A stretch of DNA of 64,000 nucleotides, from the NCBI GenBank assembly GCA_918807975.1, contig OU964921.1, forward strand, positions 42,434,498-42,498,497, written 5' to 3'. The translations under genes and the position numbers were made by a program. Origin of the DNA: Aplidium turbinatum (lineage: Eukaryota; Chordata; Ascidiacea; Aplousobranchia; Polyclinidae). Shown piece after piece: positions 1 through 11,060 of this stretch. Each line of letters opens with the position of its first letter. Within the stretch, counting starts at the first letter, position 1. The notes beneath the pieces are model-generated. The model saw nothing but the letters and a program-made list of their open reading frames with translations, was not told the DNA's origin and did not search any database.

Positions 1-1190
1 AATATACTCTATCTTCCTTTTTCATGAACGGAGGGGTGGTAGTACCATCTGTAGGAAAACGCAATGATTAGGCTATTTAAGACAACCATACCCAGCTTCC
101 CGTGATAAGTTAAGTCAATGGACTTTAGTATATCCAACTGCTGGTTAGTGTTAATTTTTATCATGATCTGTCACTTAAGTTTGGCTATCTTTAAATTTCT
201 TGTCGCTCTGTAACCGGTAAGGTCTTTTACCGACTACAGTTTTTATATTTTGCATCATATCTGCGATGATACAACAACCGGAATGATTTGTTTCTCGGCA
301 GCCGATTTGTAGCAAGAATTGACAGCGATAGACACCGTGTTTCGCCCATGAGGCTGGGCTCGTCAGTATCGCACCACTAGTGTTGAACTGTTTTATTCGC
401 ATCAGTAGCTCACGGTACAAAAGATTGACACGGTGAGAGAGTACAAACAAACATAGCCAGGTCGAAGACTTTAGGAAACCGGCCTGCCACACCCCGCGGC
501 GGCGGGGAGCGGCGTGATTTATGGGGTGACGATGCACCCGGAGGGTTAAGTCCACCAGTTTAGGTCGCGAGGGCCCAGGCTGGGGAGTCGAGGTACCTGT
601 GGAGGGAGAGTGTGGATCGAAACACTATATGGCCCGTCCGCAAATTTAGAATGGCGGAGCGGGCCAGGGAGACAGGCTCTTTCTGCATAGCCCAGAAAGA
701 AGCCCTGCGACGGACCGGGCGACCCGTCGCGTGTGGACGCTGGAACCGGCAGTAATTGACCGCCGGGCAGCGCCCACGTCTCCTTCACGCGTCCTCGCGC
801 AGGTACTTTGACTCTTATACCCGGTCTGCCAGTAGGCAGAGCGGATAAAATTGGGGTCTCCCACGAGGAAGAGAGTCGAACCATTTAAGGATAATTTGGC
901 TCTCGTGGCAGACGAATATTCAATAAAAATGTGGAGCAGAGGCTCGATGAATCAATATACTGTAATCAAAAAAATATATATATAGGTGGGAGTGTAATTA
1001 ATACTCACTGGAGAAGAGTAAGCTTTCATTCGGCGAGCACGGATGTGCACTGGCCAGACGTTGAGGCAGCGCCCAGCTGGGTCGGGGAGGCTAGCGATCG
1101 AAACCAGAGGCACAGAGTCAGTTTAACTCTTATCTTTGTGGAAACAAAGAAAGAGCCAACAAAACCAGCAGGCGCCAGGGCAGAGGACAT
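1..1190. other. GC-rich block of unknown nature at left edge
   Basis: No gene is recognised here. From about 480 to 900 and 1020 to 1190 the DNA is clearly richer in G+C than the rest of the window. Three short motifs resembling a pol III box B in minus orientation (near 618-628, 867-880 and 1094-1105) suggest, weakly, that tRNA-like or SINE-like sequence lies here. Open frames exist on the minus strand (546-884) but their protein has no recognisable domain and their composition follows the G+C content. It may be the edge of a repeat that continues outside the window. Confidence 0.4.
274..336 (-). repeat. Inverted copy of the hairpin loop segment
   Basis: About 50 bases here are the reverse complement of 1278-1327, the junction of the left arm and loop of the large hairpin at 1191-1459. 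The flanking words also match: an ACAACCGGAATGATT word occurs at about 274-288 and again just outside the hairpin at about 1460-1474. The two sites are therefore related copies in which the loop segment lies in opposite orientation. Confidence 0.8.
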
Positions 1191-1459
1191 GTGAAGAGAG
1201 GGGCGTTCTTCCCGGCTATCAGCACAAGGCTGAGCACTCGCTATAGTACAGCGAGCAGCTGCGATTCGCTAACCATAACGGTGTCTATCGCTGTCAATTC
1301 TTGCTACAAATCGGCTGCCGAGAAACATATCGTTGATTGGAAAGTCTGAATGGCTTGTGTGGAAGCTACACCGTTATGGTTAGCGAATCGCAGCTGCTCG
1401 CTGTACTAGCGAGTGCTCAGCCTTGTGCTGATAGCCGGGAAGAACGCCCCTCTCTTCAC
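1191..1459. repeat. Large foldback: 92-bp near-perfect hairpin
   Basis: The left arm (1191-1284) and right arm (1368-1459) are reverse complements over about 92 bases, with only a 2-base indel near the centre of the arm. An 83-base loop separates them. The arms are much richer in G+C than the surroundings. The near identity implies recent formation, gene conversion or selection. A shorter relative of part of the arm, with a CAGCACAAGGCTGAG core, lies near 23480. No protein is encoded. Confidence 0.9.
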
Positions 1460-2599
1460 ACAACCGGAATGATTATTGCGAAACTTTTCGCAAATCATTA
1501 ACCTACAATCGAACCTGGACCTATCAATTAAAAGCAAAGAATCTTTGTCTTAAGCTTAAAGATAACAAAGCACAGGTAAGTTTTGTCCGATTCTAGGTCG
1601 GGTCGCACTTCTCATTCTATTCATGCGCATGTTCATAGCTTTCAAGCGCAATACGCCACTTCAAATCAGGATGATCATGTAAATTACAAAGTTGTATTGG
1701 TCTATACACAATCACAATAAAGCATACAAAAGCAAGTGGTTTTGGTAAACGTTTTTGTGACGAGAGAGTGGTTTCATGCAATGATTTTCTAAAAATCCTC
1801 AAAGACGAACCAAATTTTCAAAAGCCTCCAATTAGACGTCTCAAGTATTCACTAAAATTTAAGTGTTAATTTCAGACATTTAATATTGAATTATTTTGTA
1901 CGTGATTTCCTTCTAACGCCAACAGTCTTTAATGACAATGTGCGTATTATCAAAGCATGCCTGTTTTAATTAAAATAAGCTGTGTTTATTTTGTCGAATA
2001 TCTGTTTTTTAATTTCAGGGCGGGGCTGGCAAGCGAAGTCAGGAAAGTTTCTTCCAATAGTAATTCTATCATGCATGAAATTTGTTGTCCTGTCAGCTTA
2101 AACTTAACACTCAAGAATGGCATGGTTAGCGGTTTGTTATAATAGACTACTGTTACAGAGACGCAAATAGAAGAGGCAAAACAAATAATTTGCAGAGGGA
2201 TAACACTAAAGCAAAATTGTCCACTAGAAGCTTTCTACTCTGGCTTTGTACAATTACTGAACTTGTTTGAAAAGAAAGAATAATTCAAATAACACTAATG
2301 AAACTATATGATTATTAAGTCAATATAATTATGCACTTAAAAAAACAGGCACCTCTAAAAAATACCTTCTAAAAAACAGCTTTCTCTCTCGGAAGCTCAC
2401 TTCAGCAAAAAGAGAGAAGAATCGAGTGTTTTTATTTAATCCCAGCCCCATAAAGGTTTCCAAACCCTTGAAGATCCCGAGCACGAGTTCAAAAGTACTT
2501 CCTAAACCCCCTTTGATTCTTTTATAAAAATGCAGACTTTGGTATTATATTGATTTATGAAGCAGTTTTGTTTTACATTCAAGTTTAGTGACTTTAAAT
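1460..2599. other. Intergenic, nothing recognised
   Basis: A+T-rich sequence with no recognisable coding exon or RNA gene. A short stretch near 2340-2530 resembles the hAT MITE family seen intact at 21534-21703, but no ends could be defined. If the scavenger receptor gene continues leftward, this would be intronic. Confidence 0.4.
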
Positions 2600-3595
2600 C
2601 AGGGGTGACGAACCTTTTTGCGGTCGCAGGCCACTTTGTCAATTACACATGACTTATCGGGCCACACAACTTTTTAATCATAACCTGCTATGAAATCTTT
2701 TAGAAGCGACTCAAGATATTATTCATGAAAAGTAGCAAACGACAAATGAAAGTAATAAAACCCACACAGTTGAAATTATCTTACGCAGAATCGAAACATA
2801 CAACAGTAAAAATAAAAACAAATTAACTTGAGCAAAAAAGATAGAGCAACAGTATTTGCACTGAAGATAGTTTGTTTTTCTAAGTTTAATTTTCAAGTTT
2901 AAGCGTTTGCTTTCATATGAGTATGATTTCTTTTTTGTTTGGCTCTATCTTTTTTGCTCAAGTTGACGAAATGTTTCGACCATTATGCTCCGAAACAACA
3001 AATCAGTTAATGAAATTTCTTTTTCAAACCACAAACAAAAGCCAATGCGAATCGTACAGCTAAAGCTATCTAATGTAGCATTGAAGCATAAAATATAGAA
3101 AAATAACATTGAAGCATTAATTTGTTTTGCTAAGTGGGATTTTTGGAAACTTTTTTGCTTGACTGAGCGTTCAATATTAAGTCAAACAGACGATGTGGCA
3201 ACTCTCAAGTGCACATTAGAATTTTCATCTGTCAGCCTCGACCTGTAGCAAAAGAAAGGTGTACCAGTAAAGGCATAAATCAAACAACCCTGGTCCTAGC
3301 CAACCATCCTTCCAATGTCCATCCTGCAGTAGAAGCTTCACCGCACAGATAGGCCTCATCAGCCATCTCCGCACTCATGTAGCCTTCACTGACTAAAGCC
3401 CACACTAAAAAAGTTTGATCTCAGTCTCATTGACCATCTTCGGAAACAAAGGGCGAACATCATCATCATCATCAAAACAGCTTTGAGATGTCTTTTGTCT
3501 TTAATGCATGAGCGATTGTCAAATTGTTTTGCGGGCCGCACAAATTTTTTTGACGGGCCGCATGCGGCCCGCGGGCCGCAGGTTCGTCACCTCTG
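2600..3595. mobile_element. Non-autonomous hAT element (996 bp)
   Basis: The ends read CAGGGGTGACGAACC and its near-perfect inverse, and the element is flanked by the 8-bp direct repeat CTTTAAAT (2592-2599 and 3596-3603), the hallmark of hAT insertion. The right end is rich in CGGGCCGC-type words. A minus-strand scrap near 3170-3245 reads SRLTDENSNVHLRVAT, resembling the C-terminal part of ZBED/hAT-like transposases, so this is probably an internally deleted derivative of a larger transposon. A perfect 23-bp inverted repeat (2825-2847 and 2942-2964) lies inside. Confidence 0.9.
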
Positions 3596-3811
3596 CTTTA
3601 AATCAACCTCAATCGAATGGAAAGGGCACAAAAAAGCTTACCCACTTTTTTGATGTAGCAAATAAACACATTTACGGACAATTGAATTACAACTAACTAA
3701 TGTCTATAAGGTAGAGAAATGAATTGTTTTAATAGGTTGTTTGATGCACATTACGTGAATTATTTCTGTGCAATCACTATCATATTTGAAAGTACGTAGT
3801 AGCCTACTAAC

Positions 3812-6800
3812 CTGTTCCGTTGATCATGTTGCATTCTTCTGTGCTCCAATAATCCAGTTTACTGCAAAACAATAAAAAAACGTCCAAGTACATAATGCAT
3901 GACGTCTAACCACGTAGTGTGAAGCCCCATTTAATAGACCCTTGCTAATTATGTCACTTGTTTGTATTGTGGCTCATACCCGATGGCTGAAGTTGTAAAT
4001 TAAGTGAATGGGAATGCAAGGAAGCCAATCTTCGTTTCGACCTTTGGTTAAGCATGTTCGGAAAGTTTCGAAACGAGCTACATTTTACAGACATAGCTTA
4101 AAGTTACATTGCAACAGGCGGAAGTAGCATTTCGCTGTCATTGGACATGTATGGGATACTTGGATGGAGCTCAGAGTTTTTGACTGCAACGCTATATATT
4201 CAACTACAGTATGTCTTGATGCGACGTTTGAATTTAAATACTTGCTTTAATGACAAAGAATTTCTTGGGACAATCATTCAAATCACATATCAACACTTTT
4301 CAAAGTCCCCTTGTCATAGGCTACAGTATACTGAATAAACAGAAAAGCTATGTTCATTGTTTCTGTTATTGCAAAATGAATCATTCGACAATTAAATCTA
4401 CCTGATACTTCATGGTCGTGTATAGGCTGCATAACTACTTAAGTTAGGAAAAATATTGTAGGATGAAACTCAGAATTTTAATATGGATTTCTCAAAAGTC
4501 ACATCCATGTGAGATGACTTAAATACAGTGCAAAGAAGTTTATTTTCACACGAGTCAGTTCTTGCTTAAATAGAGTGTATAGCAATACAATCTTATAAAA
4601 AGATTTTGGCAGAAAATAGTGACAGCTGGGAAATTGTTGGGAAGCAAATGCGTCAATTGACGCGTTTTGTAGTTCCATCTGTATGTTGATCAGTTGATAC
4701 TGTGACGCATGATGCAACCGATTAATGAAACAATCTCAAAAGCTGTGGTTTAAGATCCCGATAGAACCGGTTCATACTGGTCAAGGAAACAATTCATGCT
4801 TACGTCAAGTTTTCGTAACGAGTCAAAATGTTTATCAAATCCGGTCGTTTGTATCCAGTGTATGCTTGGTAGGTGAACCAACCGGCCGATGTGTTTGTCT
4901 GTAAAACATACCTCGTAAAACAGCGTAAAATAACTCTTAAAGTTTATGTGGGCTTTGAAAACGTTTTATTGCTAAAATTTGAAAGTACACTCAGTTTGCA
5001 AAGCAAACAAATGGACTTAAAACTTTTGAAAGTTTTTTGGTGATGACATGTGTAGCATGCCTCTTCTATGGTTGTAAAGTAGCTGCCATTAAAATGATGA
5101 CTTCACAAAACCTATTCAGCTTTCAACATAAGCTACCCATTTAAGGCTAGAGTTTCTGGTTAGTCTCAAGGTTAGTGAAAGCAGGGGTTTAAAACAGGGT
5201 ACATTAAGGTTATGCGACAAGAATCATTCACCATATTTTTGCTATTAGAAGGAGATTGGATGCACCCTGTCGAGCTTTCAAAAAATTTTTTAAATAATTG
5301 CTGTAAATTGCGTTCCCACTTAGCATTCTGCATTGAGGAAATGGGTCTAGGGGAGTGTTTTAAGTCGTTTTTACTGCGGCTAATTTTTTTTTTATGCTGA
5401 AATGATTGAAAGTTCTCTTGCCTCCCTTGTAGTTCCCCTACGAATCTCTTGGAATGAAAGGCTAGTGGCCCAAATTTAATCCTGACACAAATTTAAGCGG
5501 CGACCCAAGATTTGAGAACCCCTCATTCACGGTAATAATGTACTCGGCTGCTCCTCTAAATAGCTACGCTCAAATTGTTTGCTTTGGAAAGCGCTGGGAA
5601 GAACACATGCCTGTGATGGGTATACCCTTCCCGTATTATATAAGCTTTTTTTTGTGTCGTATCCAGGCTTACACACTGTGGTTGAAGATTTAAATTAAGT
5701 GGGCGGGAAGGCAAGGAAGCCAATCTTCGTATCCACCTTCAGGCATGCCTTTAAGTGCCCTGTCAAGACACAGCCGCATGCTCTTGAGCGGTGTCGAACC
5801 GGTGATATAAGCTTATGTAAGCTAATAGAAAAAAAATTTAAATTGTGTATGGGTATCTTTTCCAGGGATCATTGTATGTACTTTATTATGGCAATCTGGT
5901 CAAGTTGGGTTCAAACTGTTATTAAAGATAGATAGAAACTACAATATTGTAGCCTATATGTACTTACTGTAGTAAATAACCCGAAAGTTGGAGGTATGAT
6001 AACGCCAAGACCAGCAAATAGATCCACTATTCTCTCATACAAAGCATCCTCAAATCCAAACAGAAGGTCGTTGACAGATTGTGTAAAGAGCAGCTCTGTG
6101 CCAGTATTCGTATACAGCTGATTGATTTGTCTGTATATTGGTCTTGAAATAGTTCGATTAAGTTTTTCCAGTTGATATTCCAGAATTCTGACAACGCTCT
6201 GCACCATAAATAACAATTGCTATTATGACACCAAAGAAGATCTCCATCATAACCTTGTTTTGTTATCGTGTTGCCTGCTCTGAAGATACGTATCTCCACA
6301 TAGTACGAAATGTCAGTGAAGCTATAAAATATTCGTCTGAATTTTTCCTCATTTCATGGCTTAGTTCTGGGAACTGTAGTACATTCCACTTCTACCATTC
6401 GTACTCAGTTCGAGCAAAACTGGTTGTGGCTTATTTATTGTCGCTTTAAAACTGCTAAGGTCTTTTGGCGACATATATCTAAATTTTAATTGTATGTCAT
6501 CACATTATTATTGGACTTATCCTCACACCTTTATGCACCGAAGAACACAATGGATACCGTTTTTAAAGTATTTATTATAACCCGACCTGAAATCGAACCC
6601 AGACCTACCAGCACTAGAACCGAAAACAATAATCACTCGACCACTGAGCTGGTTGAAAAACTGGTGATCGTGTTCATGATCAATGCAATTCTGGTCGAAT
6701 CGCTTCTGCAAGAAACCAACCAGCAATCTTCTCTTTTTAAACTTTTGGCTCAAATTTCCAAGTCCTAGCTACTGCCATGTTGCTCTTTATTTTGTATTGT

Positions 6801-9559
6801 TTCAACTTCATTAACCGTTGAAACGACGTTAAAATAAAATAAATTTGCTAGCTGGGTTTTTGCTTCTCCAACGCATTACGTTCAGCTGCTACACGTAAGT
6901 TATTTCAACAAGCAATACGGTTATGGGCCATATAATCTTCATCAAGGAGTGTTGGTCATGGTTTGGTGGGTAGGTCTGAGTTCGATTCCAGGTCGGACCA
7001 CTTGACTTTAACATGGTATCGATGGAGGACTGTCTTACATAACGCAGCGAGGATGGGCAGGGTAACAATGTAGTGACATCATAAGTTTGACAAAAATTTG
7101 ACAAAGAGAGCTGTCACAAAAAGACCTTAGCAATTGTACAGCAAGAATAAATAATACAATTTTGGTAGAGAGGTGATTTTTTTTAACCATAGACAAATAA
7201 AACATAACAACCCGACGGCATAGTAACATGAAAATGAACTAAAAATTACGAAAATGAGTATGGCCGAAAACGTTTGTAATTTTTAGTTTATTTTCATGTT
7301 ATTATGTTAAATGCCGTTTGATTGTTAGGTTTTATTTGTCAACAATAATAAATATTTTTATTAAATATTTTCACTCAGGCAATTAAGGAATATCGGCCTG
7401 CTGGTAACAAATATTGCTCAATAACCCTTGGTAATCGTTCCTTTTGACACTTGCAAATTGGGGAAATCGTCCTTTGAAGTCAAAAGAATTAACTTATATA
7501 AATATTACAAATTTCTTACTGCGCCAATGATATTGATGGTTGTAATATTGTCCTCCAAGCTGCCTTTAGACAGCGAAGGTTCATAGTACAAAGTCGTCTT
7601 TTGTCTGTAAAAAACTTCTTCGGGGTCAAGATGGGTCAAAAATTCAACTTCATCCTTAGCAAGATATTGCCTGTGAAAGCGTGTTGAAAACGTTTGTTAA
7701 CTGAATGCAATTATTTGTGCTACCTTGTGAGCTAAGTTAGTTCTAGTATAATCCCTTGCACAGAAGACAGTCCTTTTTAGCATGTAATTCAACGCCTGCA
7801 GACTATGGGTGAATGTAAAAAAACAAACAAGGTAACAGGTTAGAGGCAATGCAAAACTTGGAAGCAACCAATCAACACATATCCCTGATCAACACAACAA
7901 AAAGAATACAAAAACAAGATAGAAATGGCAGAAGAACGGGTTCGCATATAACAACCTTTAGATGCAAAAAGAATGCTTTTCTTTTGCCTGTTAGATATTT
8001 AAAATCGAGAGTGGTCTCTTTCTGGTACATTCAAACCCAGCCAACAAGTCAGTCATTTTTGCATTGATTTTACGTTTGCCAACGTTGAATCAATGCAAAA
8101 ATAAGTGGCTTTTTGACCCGATATTTAATACTTTACTAACCGGAAAGTGTATGGACCGAGCTCTTGGAGATTTGGAGGAACGTATTTACCCGGTTCTTGA
8201 TTCAGGAATTCTTCTGGATTTGTGACATTGTAGAAATAATAAGACAAATAAGTTGGTGTTGTTACCTCAATCCACTGATCATACATGATCGTTCCTTCTT
8301 TTATAGTCCCTTCCTGAAACATAAAAACATCGTATTTTTGCTACCAAACAACACCTGAGACTTTTTATCACTTATCCTTTTTATTTTTTTCTTACTGATG
8401 TCATATGAACGACGTGTCTTTATTAAGATATGTCATACTTTTAAAATTACCTATGCTTGCTCTCACTGGTGTGTGCGAAAGTCACCAAATACCTACTGTA
8501 CAACAAAGATACAAAGTTGAAAACGTGGGCTTATTTAGGAGTTGTAGAGATTCGCAAAAACAACTATGCGAAAACCTGTGCAATTATTTAAGGAAGTCAG
8601 GGCCAAATGCGACCCATTTTTATGATCCCTGAAAACTTGCCAAGGATGAACCACCTAAAACGCTGATACAAACGTAACTCTGTTGTTAAAAATTAAATGA
8701 GGCTGTTCACCAGACATTTAGTTCAATGATCATGATACATTCTTCTGGTAATAGTAATAATGTTATGGTTTTATTTATTGTATCTTTACGACTGCTAAGG
8801 TCTTTTAGCGACATGGCTCGATTTTTAATTTATATCGGCTTTGCGATATCACCACATTATACCCGATTTATTCTCACTGCGTTATGCAAGAAAGAACACA
8901 ATTGGTACCGTTTTTTGAAGTCTTCGGTTTGATCAGACCTGGAATCGATTTCAGAACTACCAGCTCAAGAGTCAAAGGCAATAACCACTCAGCCACCGAG
9001 CAGCTACGTTCTTCTGGTGTGAAGTGAGCTAAACTATCACAAACTGTTTCGGGTGGTGATTTGCTTATATTCTAACTTTTTGTCAATCAAATGACTGACT
9101 TCTTTAAGGGGCAGGGTCAGCTAAAGTTTACCCGTAATACAGGACCATGTTGCTCTGAATGTTTAGTTGTTTTACAGCAATACGATCCTGTGTTTTGCCA
9201 TGCCAGATGGATCGTCATTATTTGATCTAGCCCCCCTAAAGAAGACAGTCGTGTCTGATTGACGAAACGTCGGAATACGTGCAGGTTATCACCTGAAAGA
9301 CTTTCTGGTAGAAGAGCGTATCGTGTCATTTAGTTCCATTGTAGCCGATCACATCACAAGGGAAATGACGATATGGCTTTTTGAATGTAAATGTTTGCAT
9401 AATCACGAAAATATGATCACCCACCTTTACAAGAACATTCCGGAAAATAATGTCAAACACTGCCACAGATATTCCTCCGAGGATGACAAGAATTGCACCA
9501 ACTACCCCAACCGTAAGCAAAGACCCTTTAACACCACAACAACATTTTTTGCTCCCCAT
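3812..9559 (-). CDS. CD36/SCARB family scavenger receptor, 5' six exons (partial)
   Basis: Six coding exons on the minus strand: 9425-9559, 8141-8313, 7520-7670, 5968-6198, 4804-4898 and 3812-3861. All junctions are GT-AG and the phases agree, giving 278 residues. The family binds lipids, lipoproteins or lysosomal enzymes through an ectodomain held between two membrane segments. Residues 1-9 are a short cytosolic stretch with a CCC cluster, and about 12-38 form the first transmembrane helix. Family motifs follow: EGTI with DQW, NVTNPEEF, GPYTFR, the LLFGFED region matching the human LLWGYRD segment, and WSTEECNMINGT matching the human YWESHCDMINGT segment. An AG acceptor lies directly before the chosen ATG, so a 5' UTR exon is likely. 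About 200 C-terminal residues, including the cysteine-rich part and second membrane helix, were not found to the left; they may lie outside the window or be lost. Confidence 0.85.
3960..4075 (-). repeat. SINE-C fragment
   Basis: Contains the diagnostic GGCAAGGAAGCCAATCTTCG-like body shared by the copies at 5666, 12390, 12606 and 51968. The tRNA-like head is absent. It lies in the last visible part of the scavenger receptor gene. Confidence 0.65.
5666..5812 (-). repeat. SINE-C copy, tRNA-derived
   Basis: Body and part of the tRNA-like head in minus orientation. The inverse of the box B region (GGTTCGACACCGCTCAAGAGC in the intact copy at 12390, here as its complement) is visible near 5790-5812. 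It lies in intron 4 of the scavenger receptor. Confidence 0.7.
6421..6656 (-). repeat. SINE-A copy, tRNA-derived
   Basis: Read on the minus strand it begins with a tRNA-like head (box A about CAGTGGTCGAGTG, box B about GGGTTCGATTTC), followed by a body. It ends with the shared tail, seen on the plus strand as TTTATTGTCGC with ACTGCTAAGGTC. Lies in intron 3 of the scavenger receptor. Confidence 0.8.
6940..7010 (+). repeat. SINE-A head fragment
   Basis: A plus-strand tRNA-like head with a box B-like GAGTTCGATTCCAGGTCGG. The body is missing or diverged. Confidence 0.55.
7192..7340. repeat. Foldback element with CGAAAACGTTTG core
   Basis: Arms at 7192-7249 and 7276-7340 are imperfect inverted repeats of about 58-65 bases. 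The 26-base centre contains ATGAG, a gap, then GGCCGAAAACGTTTG, the same core word found in the foldback at 37053-37191. Lies in intron 3 of the scavenger receptor. Confidence 0.8.
8037..8118. mobile_element. Palindromic MITE (TTGATTCAACGTCTGC family)
   Basis: A short element of about 80 bp whose two halves are mutual reverse complements around an ACGTTTGCCAACGTTGAATC centre, with ends related to CCCAGACAGC and GCTGTCTGGG. At least ten more full or half copies lie in the window. It abuts exon 2 of the scavenger receptor. Confidence 0.7.
8760..9003 (-). repeat. SINE-A copy, tRNA-derived
   Basis: A near full-length copy in minus orientation, with tail at the left and tRNA-like head at the right (the plus strand shows CCACTCAGCCACCGAGCAGC, complement of box A). 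Lies in intron 1 of the scavenger receptor. Confidence 0.8.
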
Positions 9560-9570
9560 CTGAAACAAAA

Positions 9571-9813
9571 ATGTTATGGTTTATTTATTGTCGCTCTACA
9601 ACTGCTAAGGTCTTATAGCGACAGGGCTCATTTTTGATTTTATGGCAGATTTACAATGTCATTACATTATTACCCGACGTATCCTTACTGCGTTATACAA
9701 AAAGAACACAATTGGTACCGTTTTGAAAGTTTTTAGTATGACCCGACCTGGAATCGATCTCAGATCTACCAGCAGCAAAGCGAAAGGCGAAACCCATCGG
9801 CCACTGAGCTGGT
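9571..9813 (-). repeat. SINE-A copy, tRNA-derived, abutting first coding exon
   Basis: A near full-length copy in minus orientation, with its tail ending just upstream of the acceptor that precedes the scavenger receptor start codon. If a 5' UTR intron exists, this SINE lies in it. Confidence 0.8.
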
Positions 9814-9984
9814 TTGTGATCATGATGCTCAAGCTCAATCACACAAATTTTTAACATTTTATCGCAAGCTGTCAATCAACGCAACGGCAAAAGCCACCTA
9901 GCTTTGAGTAAAAAACAAATATTTACAGTTGGGCAGCCGATCTATTGCCTCCTGGTGAGCTTCATGGCTGCCTTTTTGACAAGC

Positions 9985-10309
9985 ATTTTGAAGAATTACT
10001 TTGAATTTGGTGCATTCTGAGAGCATTTTCAACAAAAATGTGGGTACGAATATTCCTGTAACATGGTGCTGTCCGGTAGCATAGCAAAAGGATAAGATCA
10101 TGTTTTCTTCGGCATTTTTCGGAAATAAAGCTAAGTCTCTGTGTTTTCTTGTTGCTAATTCCTGGCTGAGATCTTTGAATGTTTGGTATTGGCAAAACTC
10201 GCTCTTTCAATGCAATTTTGTTTAAAATTAGGCAATTTTTTTTAGACTGAAAGCATCATTCTCAATATCGTGACGTCACACGCGTGCCAAAGGGGGGGGG
10301 GGGGGTTGT
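9985..10309 (+). mobile_element. Truncated copy of the CAGTGGCGTAGCC hAT family
   Basis: Matches the interiors of the elements at 18244-19143 and 58439-58881, but the terminal CAGTGGCG sequences are missing on both sides. It ends in a run of about 14 G. Near 10245-10256 it holds TCTCAATAT once, where the copy at 18244 holds two copies around an inserted MITE. It therefore shows the empty form of that insertion site. Confidence 0.75.
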
Positions 10310-10729
10310 AACCTCCATTATTAGTTTCTTTATAGCAGATTTACTTTAGTGTCATCTATAATATACTTCAGGCCCTTTATCTTGTTACAACAAAGTAGTT
10401 TTGTGTAATAGATTGAGTTTTGCTTTTAGCGGCATGATCGTTCTCTGAAAATGATAAAAACCGAGTGCTTTGATTAGAACTGTGCGCTCGTAAACAGAAC
10501 GCAGAGTGATTGAAATCTTTTAGTTTGTTTAAAAGCAGTATTTGTAATCTGTCAGTTGCAAGACCCACATATTTATGGACAGTATGGATCTCTGTTAAAG
10601 ACCATGCAAATAAATCTTTCTCATATGATCTAAATATTTTCAAAAAAAAAATAAAATCTAAAAATTGTCCCCTCCAGTAGCAATCTGTGGAAGAAAGTCT
10701 TCCTCGCTTTGATGGCAAGTAGCTTGTTT

Positions 10730-11060
10730 GCCTCGATAGCTCGGTAGGTTAGATAGCGTGTGACTTCGTGAACGAAAAAAAAATTCGTGAACGAAGAAAC
10801 TTCAAAATCAAGCGGCGCTGGTTCCATTCTCGGAGTGTGCGCTTGAGCAACGCATTCTATTTCTTCATTCAGCGGCACCTAATGGGTGGAATAATTCCCC
10901 GGCAACAACACTTTAACAATCGGAAACTTTACTCTGTAAATCTCGGCAACCGGCCCTGCGTCAGGACGTCAAAATCCTCCACAAGTATGCAAAACTACTA
11001 AGAATAACCTGTCAAGGCTTTGTCAGTCCGAGGATAAAGATTCAAGAACCAAATAATACC
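10730..11060 (+). repeat. SINE-B copy, tRNA-derived
   Basis: Plus orientation. The head has box A-like TCGGTAGGTTAGATAGCGTG and box B-like GCTGGTTCCATTCTCGG. The body has CGGCACCTAATGG and CGGCAACAACACT, and the tail reads TCCGAGGATAAAGATTCAAG. A short duplicated word (CGTGAACGAA) sits in the head. The same family is at 43870 and 45063 in reverse. Confidence 0.8.

Noticed and set aside
546-884. 112-residue minus-strand open frame in the GC-rich block
   Set aside because: No domain, no splice context, and open frames are expected in high-G+C DNA.
10293-10307. G-run as a functional G-quadruplex element
   Set aside because: Long G or C runs are a fixed part of the CAGTGGCG transposon family, so the run needs no separate function.
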